From NCBI GenBank assembly GCA_020629635.1, contig JAHDCX010000005.1:64721-128720 (forward strand): a stretch of 64,000 nt of DNA, written 5' to 3'. This DNA is from Acidimicrobiales bacterium. GTDB taxonomy: Bacteria > Actinomycetota > Acidimicrobiia > Acidimicrobiales > SHLQ01. The notes below the pieces were generated by a model that was not told the origin of the DNA, did not search any database, and saw only the letters and a list, made by a program, of their open reading frames with translations. Position 1 is the stretch's first letter; each line of letters opens with the position of its first letter. Both the position numbers and the translations under genes were made by a program. Of this stretch, positions 25,615 through 33,989 are shown piece after piece.

Positions 25615-26358
25615 GTGTCTCGAGAAGCTGCCCACGACCCAGCCGTTGGCGAGGAGCACTCCCCGCGTCGTACCCGGAAGAATCGCGACGCATTGGTTGC
25701 TGACCACCTCGGCCTGGCGGTCTTCTTCGCCCGCCGCTATCGCGGTCGTGGCGTCGAAGACGACGATCTCGAGCAAACCGCGCGTCTGGCGCTCGTTCGA
25801 GCGGCAGAGCGCTTCGACCCAGACCTCGGCGTCAGCTTCTCGACGTTTGCCGGCCGAACCATCGATGGTGAACTCAAACGATGGTTCCGTGATCGTGCCT
25901 GGGCTGCCAGGGTTCCGCGTTCTCTCCAGGAACGCTCATTGCAGGTGAGGCGCGCCACCGAAGATCTCACCAACACGCTGTCGCGGACTCCGCGGCCTGC
26001 AGAGATCGCCGAGCACCTCGAACTCGATCTGGACCAAGTGCTCGAGGCGCTCGATGTTCGCGACGCGTACCGCCCACCGAGCCTCGACGCCCCACGCGGT
26101 GGCGACGACGATCAGCCTGCGGCGGTCGTGTCGACGGACGACGCTCGAGCACGGGCGACCGTCGAGGATCGAATGATCACGACTGAGCTGTTGGAACGCC
26201 TGCCCGAGCGCGAACGTCAGATCCTGACGATGCGATACTTCGACGAACGCACACAATCGGAGATCGCTGATGAACTCGGCATCAGCCAGATGCACGTGAG
26301 CCGACTGATACGACGTTCACTGGAGCAGCTACGGGCAGGCTTCGATATCCACCCGTGA
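25615..26358 (+). CDS. SigB/SigF-type general stress RNA polymerase sigma factor
   Basis: 247 residues from GTG 25615. Region 2 reads LAVFFARRYRGRGVEDDDLE...FDPDLGVSFSTFAGRTIDGE, and the basic RDRAWAARVPRSLQER leads into region 3 (RTPRPAEIAEHLELD). Region 4 is ERERQILTMRYFDERTQSEI followed by SQMHVSRLIRR. The length, region 3 and absence of region 1 match the SigB/SigF/SigG group. Such factors are held by an RsbW kinase and freed through RsbV, and both types are encoded around it. It directs stress-response promoters. Start spacing is unusual: it diverges only 15 nt from the phosphatase start. Confidence 0.92.
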   Translation: MSREAAHDPAVGEEHSPRRTRKNRDALVADHLGLAVFFARRYRGRGVEDDDLEQTARLALVRAAERFDPDLGVSFSTFAGRTIDGELKRWFRDRAWAARVPRSLQERSLQVRRATEDLTNTLSRTPRPAEIAEHLELDLDQVLEALDVRDAYRPPSLDAPRGGDDDQPAAVVSTDDARARATVEDRMITTELLERLPERERQILTMRYFDERTQSEIADELGISQMHVSRLIRRSLEQLRAGFDIHP

Positions 26359-26372
26359 GGCGCCGCCGCCGG

Positions 26373-26687
26373 TCACGCCGGCGCAGCGTCGACGCCAAAC
26401 GTGGCGAGTAGACCCGTGATCTCGAGCACCCGGTGGACCGCGGGTGACGGATTGACGATCGACACCCCGATCCCATCAGCTGCGAGGCTGGTGTGGATCC
26501 GCAGAAGTTCACTGATGGCCGAAGAATCGAGAAAGGTCGTTTCCGCCATGTCGATGTTGAGGGCGTCGGTCGGGCGCGAGCCCTCGTTCGAAATCGATGA
26601 CCCGAGCGCCGCGCAGTTGTCCGCATCGACTTCGCCAGCGACGCGCATGACGGTCACCGACGGCGAGTGTTCGACTTCGATCTCCAT
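26373..26687 (-). CDS. Anti-sigma factor antagonist (STAS domain, RsbV-like)
   Basis: 104 residues: a complete STAS fold starting VTVMRVAGEVDADNCAALGS. The phosphorylatable serine lies in TTFLDSSAISELLRIH, the RsbV/SpoIIAA signature. Family role: in the unphosphorylated form it binds the anti-sigma kinase and frees the sigma factor. Convergent with the sigma gene (14 nt), so it has a separate promoter. Cytoplasmic. Confidence 0.92.
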   Translation of the reverse strand: MEIEVEHSPSVTVMRVAGEVDADNCAALGSSISNEGSRPTDALNIDMAETTFLDSSAISELLRIHTSLAADGIGVSIVNPSPAVHRVLEITGLLATFGVDAAPA

Positions 26688-26749
26688 CGTTCCTCCAGAA
26701 TTGCTGGCCTCGAAGCGTACAACGTCGAGTTCGCCACGGGGTCCGCTGT

Positions 26750-27085
26750 TCAGCGAACCGCCCGCCGATTGCGAGCGCGGTGCAGTTTGCCTCCGAGCCG
26801 ATCGCGAACCCGCTGCAACGTCGGCCGGTCGGTCACCGTGTTGTCAATGATGAGCCGCGTCACTACCCGACGGGCCCGAGGGCCCAGTCCGAGGGCGACA
26901 GCGTGGCCGCGAGCGATGCGGGACTGTGCCGATCCGTCCACCGTAGGTGTGGCATCGCGCACAGCTTCCAACGCTGCATCGAGTTGCTCTTCATCTGCGA
27001 GGCCTGGTTGGTCTTCGAGAAGCGCATGAAGCTCACGCGCAGCATGCAGCTCCAAAACGACAGTCGGTCGTGAATCACTGGACAT
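26750..27085 (-). CDS. Hypothetical small helical protein in partner-switching cluster
   Basis: 111 residues from ATG 27085 with AAAGGAAG 6 nt upstream. Helical, Glu/Arg/Leu-rich (VLELHAARELHALLEDQPGLA), no membrane segment. No family recognised. It sits between the antagonist and an RsbW-like gene whose frame overlaps its start on the other strand. Position suggests a regulatory partner, but that is inference. Confidence 0.68.
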   Translation of the reverse strand: MSSDSRPTVVLELHAARELHALLEDQPGLADEEQLDAALEAVRDATPTVDGSAQSRIARGHAVALGLGPRARRVVTRLIIDNTVTDRPTLQRVRDRLGGKLHRARNRRAVR

Positions 27086-27143
27086 GATGAACTTCCTTTC
27101 AGAGAGGACGTGCGTAAAGACGCCGAATGGGGACACGGCTACG

Positions 27144-27569
27144 ATGCAGTCGATGGAGCAGGAAACTTCCAACGCTCAGACGGTGGCCGATGGGGCCAAC
27201 GACTTGCGGGTGCTGTTTCCCGCAACGCCGGGGTATCTCACCGTGTGTCGCCTCAATGCGTCGGCGATCGGGGCCGACGCCGGACTCGACACGGACGGGC
27301 TGGATGATCTCCGTTTGGCGATCACCGAGGCCGCGGCATTTCTTCTCTCCGACGACGCTTGTGGCGGAGAGGTCGAACTTCGTCTTGCCCACGACGAGAA
27401 GCTCCTCTTCATCACCGGCACCCGAACCGGCGTCGATCTCCCACCGCGGTCGCTCGACGACCTGAGTCAGGCGATTCTCGGGGCGACGGTCGACCGTTTC
27501 GTGGTCAACGAGGTACCGGGTACGGAACGAGGCATCACCGTCGTGAAGTCGGTCTCGCCCTCGTCCTAA
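27144..27569 (+). CDS. RsbW-like anti-sigma regulatory factor (HATPase), reduced
   Basis: 141 residues from ATG 27144. ATG 27084 is also in frame but overlaps the divergent gene and lacks a ribosome-binding site. The core VCRLNASAIGADAGLDTDGL then DDLRLAITEAAAFLLSDD follows the RsbW/UsfX outline. However, the N-box lacks the usual Asn and the ATP-lid G-box is weak (VPGTERGITVVKSV). It may bind the sigma factor without being an active kinase, as reported for some actinobacterial relatives. Cytoplasmic; a likely partner of the sigma factor at 25615. Confidence 0.75.
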   Translation: MQSMEQETSNAQTVADGANDLRVLFPATPGYLTVCRLNASAIGADAGLDTDGLDDLRLAITEAAAFLLSDDACGGEVELRLAHDEKLLFITGTRTGVDLPPRSLDDLSQAILGATVDRFVVNEVPGTERGITVVKSVSPSS

Positions 27570-27727
27570 GGAGCCGCGCGAGTAGGGCCCGAGCGGCCCA
27601 TTGCCGAAGGCGATTGGAGCGGGAGAAATGACGAAGGAGCGTGCGGGCACAATCAGGTGCGAAGCACCTACCCGCCAAGCTTCTGAGTGGCCATCGGCCA
27701 GAAGGCGTGACCGGTCTCTCGACGATC

Positions 27728-28231
27728 TCACGGGCTGCCGAACGCAAGCGGGAGGCGTGCGCGCACTTCGATCAATCCGTCTGACGCTGCCCCGACCTCC
27801 AACTTCGTACAGAGATGTTCGACGATGCCGAGTCCACGGCCTCGGACGTCGATTTCGGTACCGCGAGTTTCCGCAATGGACGGACGAATCACGTTGTGCG
27901 CCATGTCGGCGAGCGCTTCGGGAGCAATCCGATTGCGTACGGTGATCGTCAGATGCTCGGCAGCCCGACGGATCTCGTACTCGATCTCACCGCCATCACC
28001 GTGCTCGATCGCATTGGCGACGAGCTCGGTCGAGCACAGCTCGAGTGCGAACACGTCAACATCATCGATGCTGTCTCGGACGATGGCTCGGAGCCGAGCG
28101 AGCGTCGAAAACGTCGGGCCGACGAAGTGGACTCGAAGGACGTCCCCCGTACCACGGATCACTTGGTCGACGCGGCGACGAGGTTCAGCCGGGCTGGGTC
28201 GTGTGAGCGTGGATGGGCTGGAAGTGGACAC
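27728..28231 (-). CDS. RsbW/SpoIIAB-type serine kinase (HATPase_c_2)
   Basis: 167 residues from GTG 28231. Clear GHKL ATPase: N-box ELCSTELVANAIEHG with the catalytic Glu and Mg-binding Asn, and G-box DVRGRGLGIVEHL. Unlike the 27144 protein it has all ATP-binding residues. Likely phosphorylates the RsbV-like antagonist and/or holds a sigma factor. Preceded by a divergent stress-type operon at 28325. Cytoplasmic. Confidence 0.88.
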   Translation of the reverse strand: MSTSSPSTLTRPSPAEPRRRVDQVIRGTGDVLRVHFVGPTFSTLARLRAIVRDSIDDVDVFALELCSTELVANAIEHGDGGEIEYEIRRAAEHLTITVRNRIAPEALADMAHNVIRPSIAETRGTEIDVRGRGLGIVEHLCTKLEVGAASDGLIEVRARLPLAFGSP

Positions 28232-28324
28232 ATGGAGGACCTACCCGACGGCTCATCTGCTCAAACCTGATGTGATGTTTCGTTGAAAGGTTTCGAACAC
28301 TTCTGGTCTGGGAACAACGCCACC

Positions 28325-28804
28325 ATGAAGGACCGAATCGTCACCCGAACAGAGATCGATCTCAGAAGCGATGATCAGCGATTCGCTGACGAGAACGTCG
28401 TCCAGCGGCGGCTGCTCGCTCAGGCACTTCGCTCGGCAAACGTCGTGGACGTCGTACTCCACGGACACGGATCCGGACCGTGGTCATCCATGGATCCCGA
28501 GGTGGGGACACTCCATCTTTCCCTGCCCAAGCGGGTCAGTAATCCGACGGTGCATTCCATCGGCGGCGCCATCACCGTTGCGCACCTCGCCGCACGCACG
28601 AGTCACACGGGAATCGGCGTTTCGCACATCCCTCGGCTCACGGACGAGGGACGCGTCGACGGAGTCGTGATTGCAATCTCCGCCGAGGGAACCGCCTCAT
28701 GGCGCGAGTTCGGCCCGCCCGCATCGACGTCACCACTCACGTGGACCCTCGCCTCGATCGACTCGCTCCGTCAACCAGTCGTCTACCAAGAAAGGAAATC
28801 ATGA
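28325..28804 (+). CDS. Hypothetical protein in front of baeRF gene
   Basis: 159 residues from ATG 28325; a TTG 42 nt upstream is a less likely start. Alpha/beta composition (VQRRLLAQALRSANVVDVVL, HSIGGAITVAHLAARTSH), no membrane segment. No family recognised. Its stop overlaps the next ATG (ATGA), so it is made together with the baeRF protein. Confidence 0.65.
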   Translation: MKDRIVTRTEIDLRSDDQRFADENVVQRRLLAQALRSANVVDVVLHGHGSGPWSSMDPEVGTLHLSLPKRVSNPTVHSIGGAITVAHLAARTSHTGIGVSHIPRLTDEGRVDGVVIAISAEGTASWREFGPPASTSPLTWTLASIDSLRQPVVYQERKS

Positions 28805-29865
28805 GCAGCCACATCATCTCGAACCGACCCACCATCGAGGATCTCCAGAAGATCCTGGATCGGCCAGGGCCCTTTCTGACGATGTATGTCGATCTCACTG
28901 AGGCGCACCCCGCCGATGAGTGGGCTCGCTGGCGCACCGAACCCGTGGACGCGGAGCATCAGGTGCTCGCAGCAGCCATGGACGAGGTCACGGCTGACCT
29001 TGCCGGCACAACCGCCGATGTGGCCGGATGGGCCTGCATCGTCACCGGCGATGGGTCGTCGACGATCTTCCACTCGGCGGATGCTCCACGGCGCACCATC
29101 GTGCGACTCAGTGCACTGCCGTACCTGGCACCGATCCTCGAGTGGGCTCAACGGGAGATCCCCCATCTCGTGCTGTCGCTCCCGCCACACGCAACTGAAG
29201 CTGACCAGGTGACAGAAGTCGACGTCGTGCCATTTGCCATGGACGTTGTGCCGAGAACATTCCGCTCTGTGAGCGCCGCAGTCACCCAGACCGCGGAGAT
29301 GACGAACGAGTCCGACATCCCGCTCGTTTCCGTTGTTGGTTCGCCGTCGGCGGCGCGAGCCGTCGCGGCCCGCCTCCGAGACCGATGTGCCATCGAGACG
29401 GTCATCGATGTCGTCGAGAGTGACAACGTCGACGTGCTCGCTGATTCGATCGTCCGATCGGTCGCAACAATCGGAGCGAACGCGACCGTCGCTCGTCTCC
29501 GCGAGTTCCGATTTGAACGCTCCCACAACAATGTCGTCGAAGGGGTCGAGTCGACCCTTGCCGCTGTGGGTGGCGGTCACGGGCGGTTACTCCTCGTCCA
29601 TGACGACCCCGACGATGCCCGATACGTCGACGAGGAGCGCATGCACCACGTCCCGGTGTTCGGCATTGTCGAATCACCGGTCCGCGTCGTTGATGCAGCG
29701 GTCGCCGCAGCAATTGCGACGGACACGGATATTCGCATCATCCCTGACGCTGCACGCGGGCCCCGTGGAGCAATCGGCGCCGTCCTTGACGACCAGTCGA
29801 CCGTTTGGCCGCGAAGACTGGCCGACCCGACCACCAGCCCTGAGCCCAAGCTCGTCGCCGCGTGA
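28801..29865 (+). CDS. baeRF/Vms1-type eRF1-like protein (Rv2629 family)
   Basis: 354 residues from ATG 28801. Beginning PTIEDLQKILDRPGPFLTMYVD, with conserved ARWRTEP, then a VDVVPFAMDV and LVSVVGSPSAARAVAARLRD middle domain and a L7Ae-like end (GRLLLVHDDPDDARYVDEE, VPVFGIVESPV). This matches the bacterial archaeo-eukaryotic release-factor families (baeRF_2, Rv2629-like), related to Vms1 peptidyl-tRNA hydrolases. In mycobacteria Rv2629 is a dormancy (DosR) gene. Expected to act on stalled ribosomes in stress. It ends in GTGAGC close to the small gene downstream. Confidence 0.82.
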   Translation: MSSHIISNRPTIEDLQKILDRPGPFLTMYVDLTEAHPADEWARWRTEPVDAEHQVLAAAMDEVTADLAGTTADVAGWACIVTGDGSSTIFHSADAPRRTIVRLSALPYLAPILEWAQREIPHLVLSLPPHATEADQVTEVDVVPFAMDVVPRTFRSVSAAVTQTAEMTNESDIPLVSVVGSPSAARAVAARLRDRCAIETVIDVVESDNVDVLADSIVRSVATIGANATVARLREFRFERSHNNVVEGVESTLAAVGGGHGRLLLVHDDPDDARYVDEERMHHVPVFGIVESPVRVVDAAVAAAIATDTDIRIIPDAARGPRGAIGAVLDDQSTVWPRRLADPTTSPEPKLVAA

Positions 29866-29909
29866 GCGGAACCTTCATGACATCAACCACATCGAAAGGA
29901 CTGTTGACA

Positions 29910-30077
29910 ATGAACACGCCTACTCGTGCCACACCTGCGATTGACGATGACACCGTCGTCGAGAAATCGCTCGACCGAACCTCCGAGGTCTGGGACGACG
30001 GAGTCGGTCGTGGCTTCATGATCGGCCCTACGACCGAGACCCTCGACCTGTTGGTCGACCTCGTCGACGATTCCTGA
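29910..30077 (+). CDS. Small hypothetical protein downstream of baeRF
   Basis: 55 residues from ATG 29910, with AAAGGAC 9 nt upstream. Acidic, with no membrane segment (EKSLDRTSEVWDDGVGRGFM, ETLDLLVDLVDDS). The W-D-D-G-V-G-R-G-F motif is distinctive but matches nothing I know. Third gene of the 28325 operon, which ends at the hairpin at 30115. Confidence 0.65.
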   Translation: MNTPTRATPAIDDDTVVEKSLDRTSEVWDDGVGRGFMIGPTTETLDLLVDLVDDS

Positions 30078-30114
30078 CGTCACCACCAGTCACCGCTGTC
30101 TTGACCCTGACCGG

Positions 30115-30155
30115 CGCACCCCTGTCCTCAGCGACGGGGGTGCGTCGATGGTTTT
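30115..30155 (+). terminator. Intrinsic terminator of the baeRF operon
   Basis: CGCACCCC (30115-30122) pairs with GGGGTGCG (30137-30144) across a 14-nt loop, followed within 7 nt by GGTTTT. It lies 38 nt after the small gene. Confidence 0.7.
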
Positions 30156-30781
30156 ACACACACCGGCGGCCGTGAAGTACGGCAGCGCTTGAGAATCATG
30201 AACGACGTGCCTTTGTGGCGGCGCCGGGCTCGACCGTGCGGTTCCTCACTGATGCCAGCGTCAAGCACGCACAACGCCATGTGGGTGCGACTCGGTATCT
30301 CCGGGCCCGGCTTAGGACATCCGAGGCGCTGCGACCTCAGCGGATGACGGCCCTGTCCCGGTCCGAAAGTCTCGGCGGGTGCCTTCGAACCGTCGTGCGT
30401 AGCAACATGCCGAACGGCACGGCTGATCGCCGGATGGATGCTCTCGGGCGGAGGTGGCGCTGAGTCGCAACCGCCGATTCGTCGAGATGTTCTCGATGCC
30501 GACGGAGCGTCGGCAGCGGTCCGAACGCTCGAAAGCGCGATTGGGGCGCTCCAGCAACATGCCACAAGACCCCCAAGCCCCCGGCCTCGACGCGGAGGTT
30601 GTGCAGGCGAAGTTGGCTCAGATCGCTGCGTGGCAACATGACCCGCAGGCTGATCCCCAGATTCTCGAATTGCTCATTCGGGGCTTGGGTGCGCCATTTC
30701 GCGGAGCGTCTCCGCGTTGAGGACAGCCAGGAGTTGCTTGCACGGGAGATGCATGCCTCGCTAGGCCGATCCGGGGCGCCT
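30156..30781. other. Gene-poor region, probably decayed or non-coding
   Basis: About 630 bases without a well-supported gene. Frames on both strands are short and Arg-rich, without start signals. No tRNA-like cloverleaf, palindrome family member or transposase remnant was seen. The only frame with some coding look is 30559-30720. Confidence 0.5.
30559..30720 (+). CDS. Possible small protein or remnant
   Basis: A 53-residue frame beginning MPQDPQAPGLDAEVVQAKLA, with Ala/Leu-rich helix content and PQILELLIRGLG. No ribosome-binding site and no recognised family. Neighbouring sequence looks degenerate, so this may be a leftover of a larger gene. Confidence 0.25.
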   Translation: MPQDPQAPGLDAEVVQAKLAQIAAWQHDPQADPQILELLIRGLGAPFRGASPR

Positions 30782-31009
30782 CTAGTTCGCAGATGGTGGT
30801 GGAGGAGAGTTGGCTGCTTCAGGACGGCGAGTCCACACCACGATCAGTCCGACGAACAGGAGCGCCACGCCGACCATGAACAGCAGGCCAGCGCCGATGT
30901 TGGCATCGTTGGGCACATTCTCGTCGACATCGACGATGCCCCACACGACGGCGATTGCCATCGTCGTCAGTCCGGCGACTGCAATACCGAATCGCGTGAT
31001 GATTCGCAT
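30782..31009 (-). CDS. Small two-helix membrane protein
   Basis: 75 residues. Helices at 6-26 (RFGIAVAGLTTMAIAVVWGI) and 39-60 (GAGLLFMVGVALLFVGLIVV) with an acidic DVDENVPND loop; the C-terminus is Pro-rich. No family recognised. No ribosome-binding site is seen. CACCAT lies 5 nt before the ATG, so it may be leaderless. It follows the 31028 membrane gene by 18 nt and may share its transcript. Confidence 0.72.
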   Translation of the reverse strand: MRIITRFGIAVAGLTTMAIAVVWGIVDVDENVPNDANIGAGLLFMVGVALLFVGLIVVWTRRPEAANSPPPPSAN

Positions 31010-31027
31010 CGTTTATGGTGGCACCGT

Positions 31028-31495
31028 TCAGGAGACGAGCGTTGGGTTCTCGCGAACCTGATCGTCGACGACAGCTGCAGTGTGATCGTCGAGCTCGTGA
31101 AGGTCAACAGACACGCGGGCCGCTTCGGCCATGTCCAAGTCGCTGATATTGCGATGCAGACTCAGACGGCTGTACAGCCCGTACAGAGACCCGAGCAGGG
31201 TGCTGGCGATCGTTGGGAACACGAAAGAGACGGCCGCAGACTCCGACGTCGTCAGATACGTGAAAAGACCAATGCCGAGACCGGCCGTCAGCCCCACGAG
31301 TGCACCAATCGACACGCGACTCACGAGCCGCTGGATGCTTCGACGGTCGGCGTCGACAAGCTGCTTCGTGGATCGTTCTCCGGTGGTGTCGATCGTGATG
31401 ACACGAGGCGGCACACCAGCGTGTTCGAGCTCGACGATGAGCTCATGGGCCTCAACCGGAGGAAGTTCTTCGGAGGTGACGGTTTCGTGCTTCAT
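31028..31495 (-). CDS. Membrane protein with soluble N-domain (stress-protein-like)
   Basis: 155 residues from ATG 31495; the longer frame begins with a non-coding-like tail. Residues 1-60 form a small alpha/beta domain (ELIVELEHAGVPPRVITIDT), recalling proteins of the general-stress YflT type. Two glycine-rich helices follow (SIGALVGLTAGLGIGLFTYL and SFVFPTIASTLLGSLYGLYS), then a short acidic tail. The N-domain assignment is tentative; the topology is clear. No ribosome-binding site is obvious. Confidence 0.7.
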   Translation of the reverse strand: MKHETVTSEELPPVEAHELIVELEHAGVPPRVITIDTTGERSTKQLVDADRRSIQRLVSRVSIGALVGLTAGLGIGLFTYLTTSESAAVSFVFPTIASTLLGSLYGLYSRLSLHRNISDLDMAEAARVSVDLHELDDHTAAVVDDQVRENPTLVS

Positions 31496-31565
31496 GGCGA
31501 GGTCATACCCGTGGGGCAAGCTGGGCAAACATCGATTCGGGCGGCGACACGCCGCATTTCCTTCA

Positions 31566-32225
31566 TCATGACTCGTACACGACGGAACTGATTCGAACCT
31601 TCGAGGAAGCCACACCGCCGCTCACCCGAACCGCTGCTTCGAGGACACGGCTCCACATGTCTGCCTGTACGAGTCGGCCGATGCGGAGGAACCGATACAC
31701 CAGATCGAAGAGGCGATCCCCCGAACGAGCGACACTCGAGATCGAGAATTCGAGCATCGTTGGACTGATCCTGCTGGCCGAGAACACGATCCTCCCGGCT
31801 TCGAGGTGGCCATCTCGGGTGACGAGCTCAACCGAGTCAGGAGTCACCGAACCGACGACAACGGGCCCATCCCATGGCCCCGGAAGTTCGACGACAAGGG
31901 AGTCGCCCCGCTCCATTGGTGCATCGCTGTCTTGTCGAAACACGGCGTATTCGGTGGGGCTGAACTGGTTGGGATCACGTCGGAACGCTCGGATCAGCTC
32001 AGTCGCATCGAGCTTCGGGTCGGCGATGGTGATCGCATACCGGCGACCCTCGAGGGGCCCAACGCCATCGGACGGCGCTTGGATGTCGTCGCCAGGCGCG
32101 GGCGCAGCCGAAGGTGATGGGCGCAACCGGCTGCCCGGTTCGGACCGTTGGCGCTCGGTCCACCAGCGTCCCTCGGCTGCACGTTTCACCAGGGAGACGA
32201 CCGGCGCGAGAAGGCGGACCCTCAC
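31566..32225 (-). CDS. DUF1990-like protein
   Basis: 219 residues from GTG 32225, overlapping the SRPBCC stop (GTGA). An Arg/Pro-rich N-terminal 60 residues are followed by a beta domain with ELPGPWDGPVVVGSVTPDSV, ELVTRDGHLEAGRIVFSASR and SVARSGDRLFDLVYRFLRI. This matches the outline of DUF1990, a family that often sits beside SRPBCC or lipid-handling genes. Function unknown. Coupled to the following lipid-binding-fold gene. Confidence 0.72.
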   Translation of the reverse strand: MRVRLLAPVVSLVKRAAEGRWWTERQRSEPGSRLRPSPSAAPAPGDDIQAPSDGVGPLEGRRYAITIADPKLDATELIRAFRRDPNQFSPTEYAVFRQDSDAPMERGDSLVVELPGPWDGPVVVGSVTPDSVELVTRDGHLEAGRIVFSASRISPTMLEFSISSVARSGDRLFDLVYRFLRIGRLVQADMWSRVLEAAVRVSGGVASSKVRISSVVYES

Positions 32226-32692
32226 CCCGGCCGTGCCTCGTCTCCGAAGACCCGCAGCAGGTGCTCGTTGCGGAAGGCGATGAGTGCCCGCAGGTGCCGG
32301 CCGAGGAGGAGTCGTTCGGCAAGGACACCGACGGGGCCGAACGGCGCTGCGTAGTCGATGACATCGGTCATCGTCGTGGAGTCTGCGCCCAAGGTGGTGA
32401 AGCGATGTTCGTGCCTGAAGTGGTCGAAAGGTCCGGTCAGCTGCTCGTCAACGAACAGGAGTGGAGGCTCGTACTCGGTGATCTCGGAGGTCATCCGCCA
32501 CCACACACCGAAGTGCTTTGCGCGCCACGTGACCGTGTCCCCCAAGACCATTCCACCGCTCGACGTCCCAGCGACGATCTCTTCTCCGGTGTGGAGCATC
32601 GAATCGAGATGGAAGTCGACGTCGAGTGAACGTTCGAAGACTGCGTCGATCGGCGCAGGAATCGTCGTCTCGAGTACAAATCGGTCGGTCAT
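32222..32692 (-). CDS. SRPBCC (START-like) ligand-binding protein
   Basis: 156 residues. It starts MTDRFVLETTIPAPIDAVFE and has the polyketide-cyclase/START fold pattern: edge strand, helix with FERSLDVDFHL, FDHFRHEHRFTTL, then a long C-terminal helix (LLLGRHLRALIAFRNEHLLR). Family members bind hydrophobic ligands. First gene of a pair with the DUF1990-like gene. No signal peptide; cytoplasmic. Confidence 0.8.
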   Translation of the reverse strand: MTDRFVLETTIPAPIDAVFERSLDVDFHLDSMLHTGEEIVAGTSSGGMVLGDTVTWRAKHFGVWWRMTSEITEYEPPLLFVDEQLTGPFDHFRHEHRFTTLGADSTTMTDVIDYAAPFGPVGVLAERLLLGRHLRALIAFRNEHLLRVFGDEARPG

Positions 32693-32722
32693 CGGGGGCA
32701 GGCGTCGTGGCCCGCAATGTCG

Positions 32723-32941
32723 TCAGGCAGCAACGACATTGGACCGCTGCCCAAAGGCGATCTCGTCGAGAGCCGCAGCGGTGAGTTCGAGTTCGGCCGC
32801 ACGCCGGTTCATCGCGATCCGAAGTGGCTCGAGCCCGCTGGGCAGAGCTGCCGAGCGGATTCGGACCCGCTCAGCGCGGTTTCGACGGTCGTCGGCGAGC
32901 TGCTGATAGCCGTTGGCGGGATCGATGAAGAGGGTGGTCAT
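32723..32941 (-). CDS. Small helical protein, unknown
   Basis: 72 residues from ATG 32941, preceded by a strong AGGAGA at 7-nt spacing. Helical with basic and aliphatic residues (ANGYQQLADDRRNRAERVRI, AAELELTAAALDEIAFGQRS). A longer in-frame extension upstream overlaps the MscS gene and lacks coding pattern. No family recognised. Confidence 0.7.
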   Translation of the reverse strand: MTTLFIDPANGYQQLADDRRNRAERVRIRSAALPSGLEPLRIAMNRRAAELELTAAALDEIAFGQRSNVVAA

Positions 32942-33014
32942 GATGAAGTCTCCTGAGATACACAAGCCGACGGCGCCGGCAGACTTGTCGTGGCGTACCC
33001 CGTTCGACGTGGCC

Positions 33015-33902
33015 TCAAACCTCTGACGTTGCGTGCTCTCGGTCGTGCGGATCCGCACCCGGTCTTTCGTGCCACAGCACTCGCTGGGGAAACGGGATCT
33101 CGATTGCGTGATCGCGGCACGCTCGGTTGAGCGAGAGCATCGCCTCGTGCCGTACGCGAACCTTCTCGGCGAAATCAGGTGCGTGCCAGAAGTGGACATT
33201 CACGTCGATGGCAGAATCGCCGAATCCTTCCACCCGAACAGTCGGCGCAGGATGTGACCGCACACCATCGGTCCGTCGCGCCGCCTCGAGAAAGACCGTG
33301 CACACCAGGTCCAAGTCGGACGAGTAGGCGACGCCAATGGTGATCGTGGATCGACGCCGACCGAAGTGTGTGTGGTTGATGATGGCGTCGCTGATGACCA
33401 TGCTCGATGGCAGGTGGACGGTCTCCCCGTCGACGGTGTGGACGGTCACGGACCGAGCGTCCACCGACCGAACCGTACCGTCGATCTCGCCAGTGGTGAT
33501 CTGGTCGCCATAGGAGAATGGCCGGCGGAGCTGAATCAGCAACCCGGCCACGAAGTTCTCGAGGATCTCCCGGAGCGCAAATGCGAGCGCAATACCCAGC
33601 ACTCCGAGCGCGCCGAGCAGTGGCGCAATGGCAATGCCCACATGTTCGAGGGCGTAGACGAACCCGAACGCGGCGATCAGATAGCCCACCAGGCGGGCGA
33701 GAAGATCGGCGGCAGCGGCGTCGGCACGGCGGCTCAACACTCGTCCCACGCCGATCTTCGCGATCCGCGACGCGAGGATGGCGGCGGCAGCCATGGCGGC
33801 AGCGACAGCCCATTCCCAGCCGCTTGCAGTCCCCCCGCCAAGTGCGGAGAGCACGTCATCGACGTTGTCTTCTTGTGCGAGAAACGTGACGTTGATGGTC
33901 AC
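33015..33902 (-). CDS. mscS: MscS-family mechanosensitive channel
   Basis: 295 residues from GTG 33902 with AAGGGAG upstream. Three helices (WAVAAAMAAAAILASRI, LLARLVGYLIAAFGFVYALE and the pore helix ALGVLGIALAFALREILENF) are followed by the beta domain RRPFSYGDQITTGEIDGTVR and the alpha/beta C-domain (HFWHAPDFAEKVRVRHEAML). Typical length for MscS. Role: osmotic-downshift safety valve in the inner membrane. It is the second MscS-like gene in the window. Confidence 0.92.
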   Translation of the reverse strand: MTINVTFLAQEDNVDDVLSALGGGTASGWEWAVAAAMAAAAILASRIAKIGVGRVLSRRADAAAADLLARLVGYLIAAFGFVYALEHVGIAIAPLLGALGVLGIALAFALREILENFVAGLLIQLRRPFSYGDQITTGEIDGTVRSVDARSVTVHTVDGETVHLPSSMVISDAIINHTHFGRRRSTITIGVAYSSDLDLVCTVFLEAARRTDGVRSHPAPTVRVEGFGDSAIDVNVHFWHAPDFAEKVRVRHEAMLSLNRACRDHAIEIPFPQRVLWHERPGADPHDREHATSEV

Positions 33903-33989
33903 CAGCTCCCTTCAGCAGAGAGCTTTCCCACCTGTGGTCGTGTTGAAACGTCGACCGGTGACAAGTCGGGGGGCGCTCAACGCATCCCG

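Noticed and set aside
30156-30781. Search for a tRNA, transposase or prophage remnant in the gene-poor stretch
   Set aside because: No cloverleaf, CCA-type 3' end, transposase motif or inverted terminal repeat was seen.
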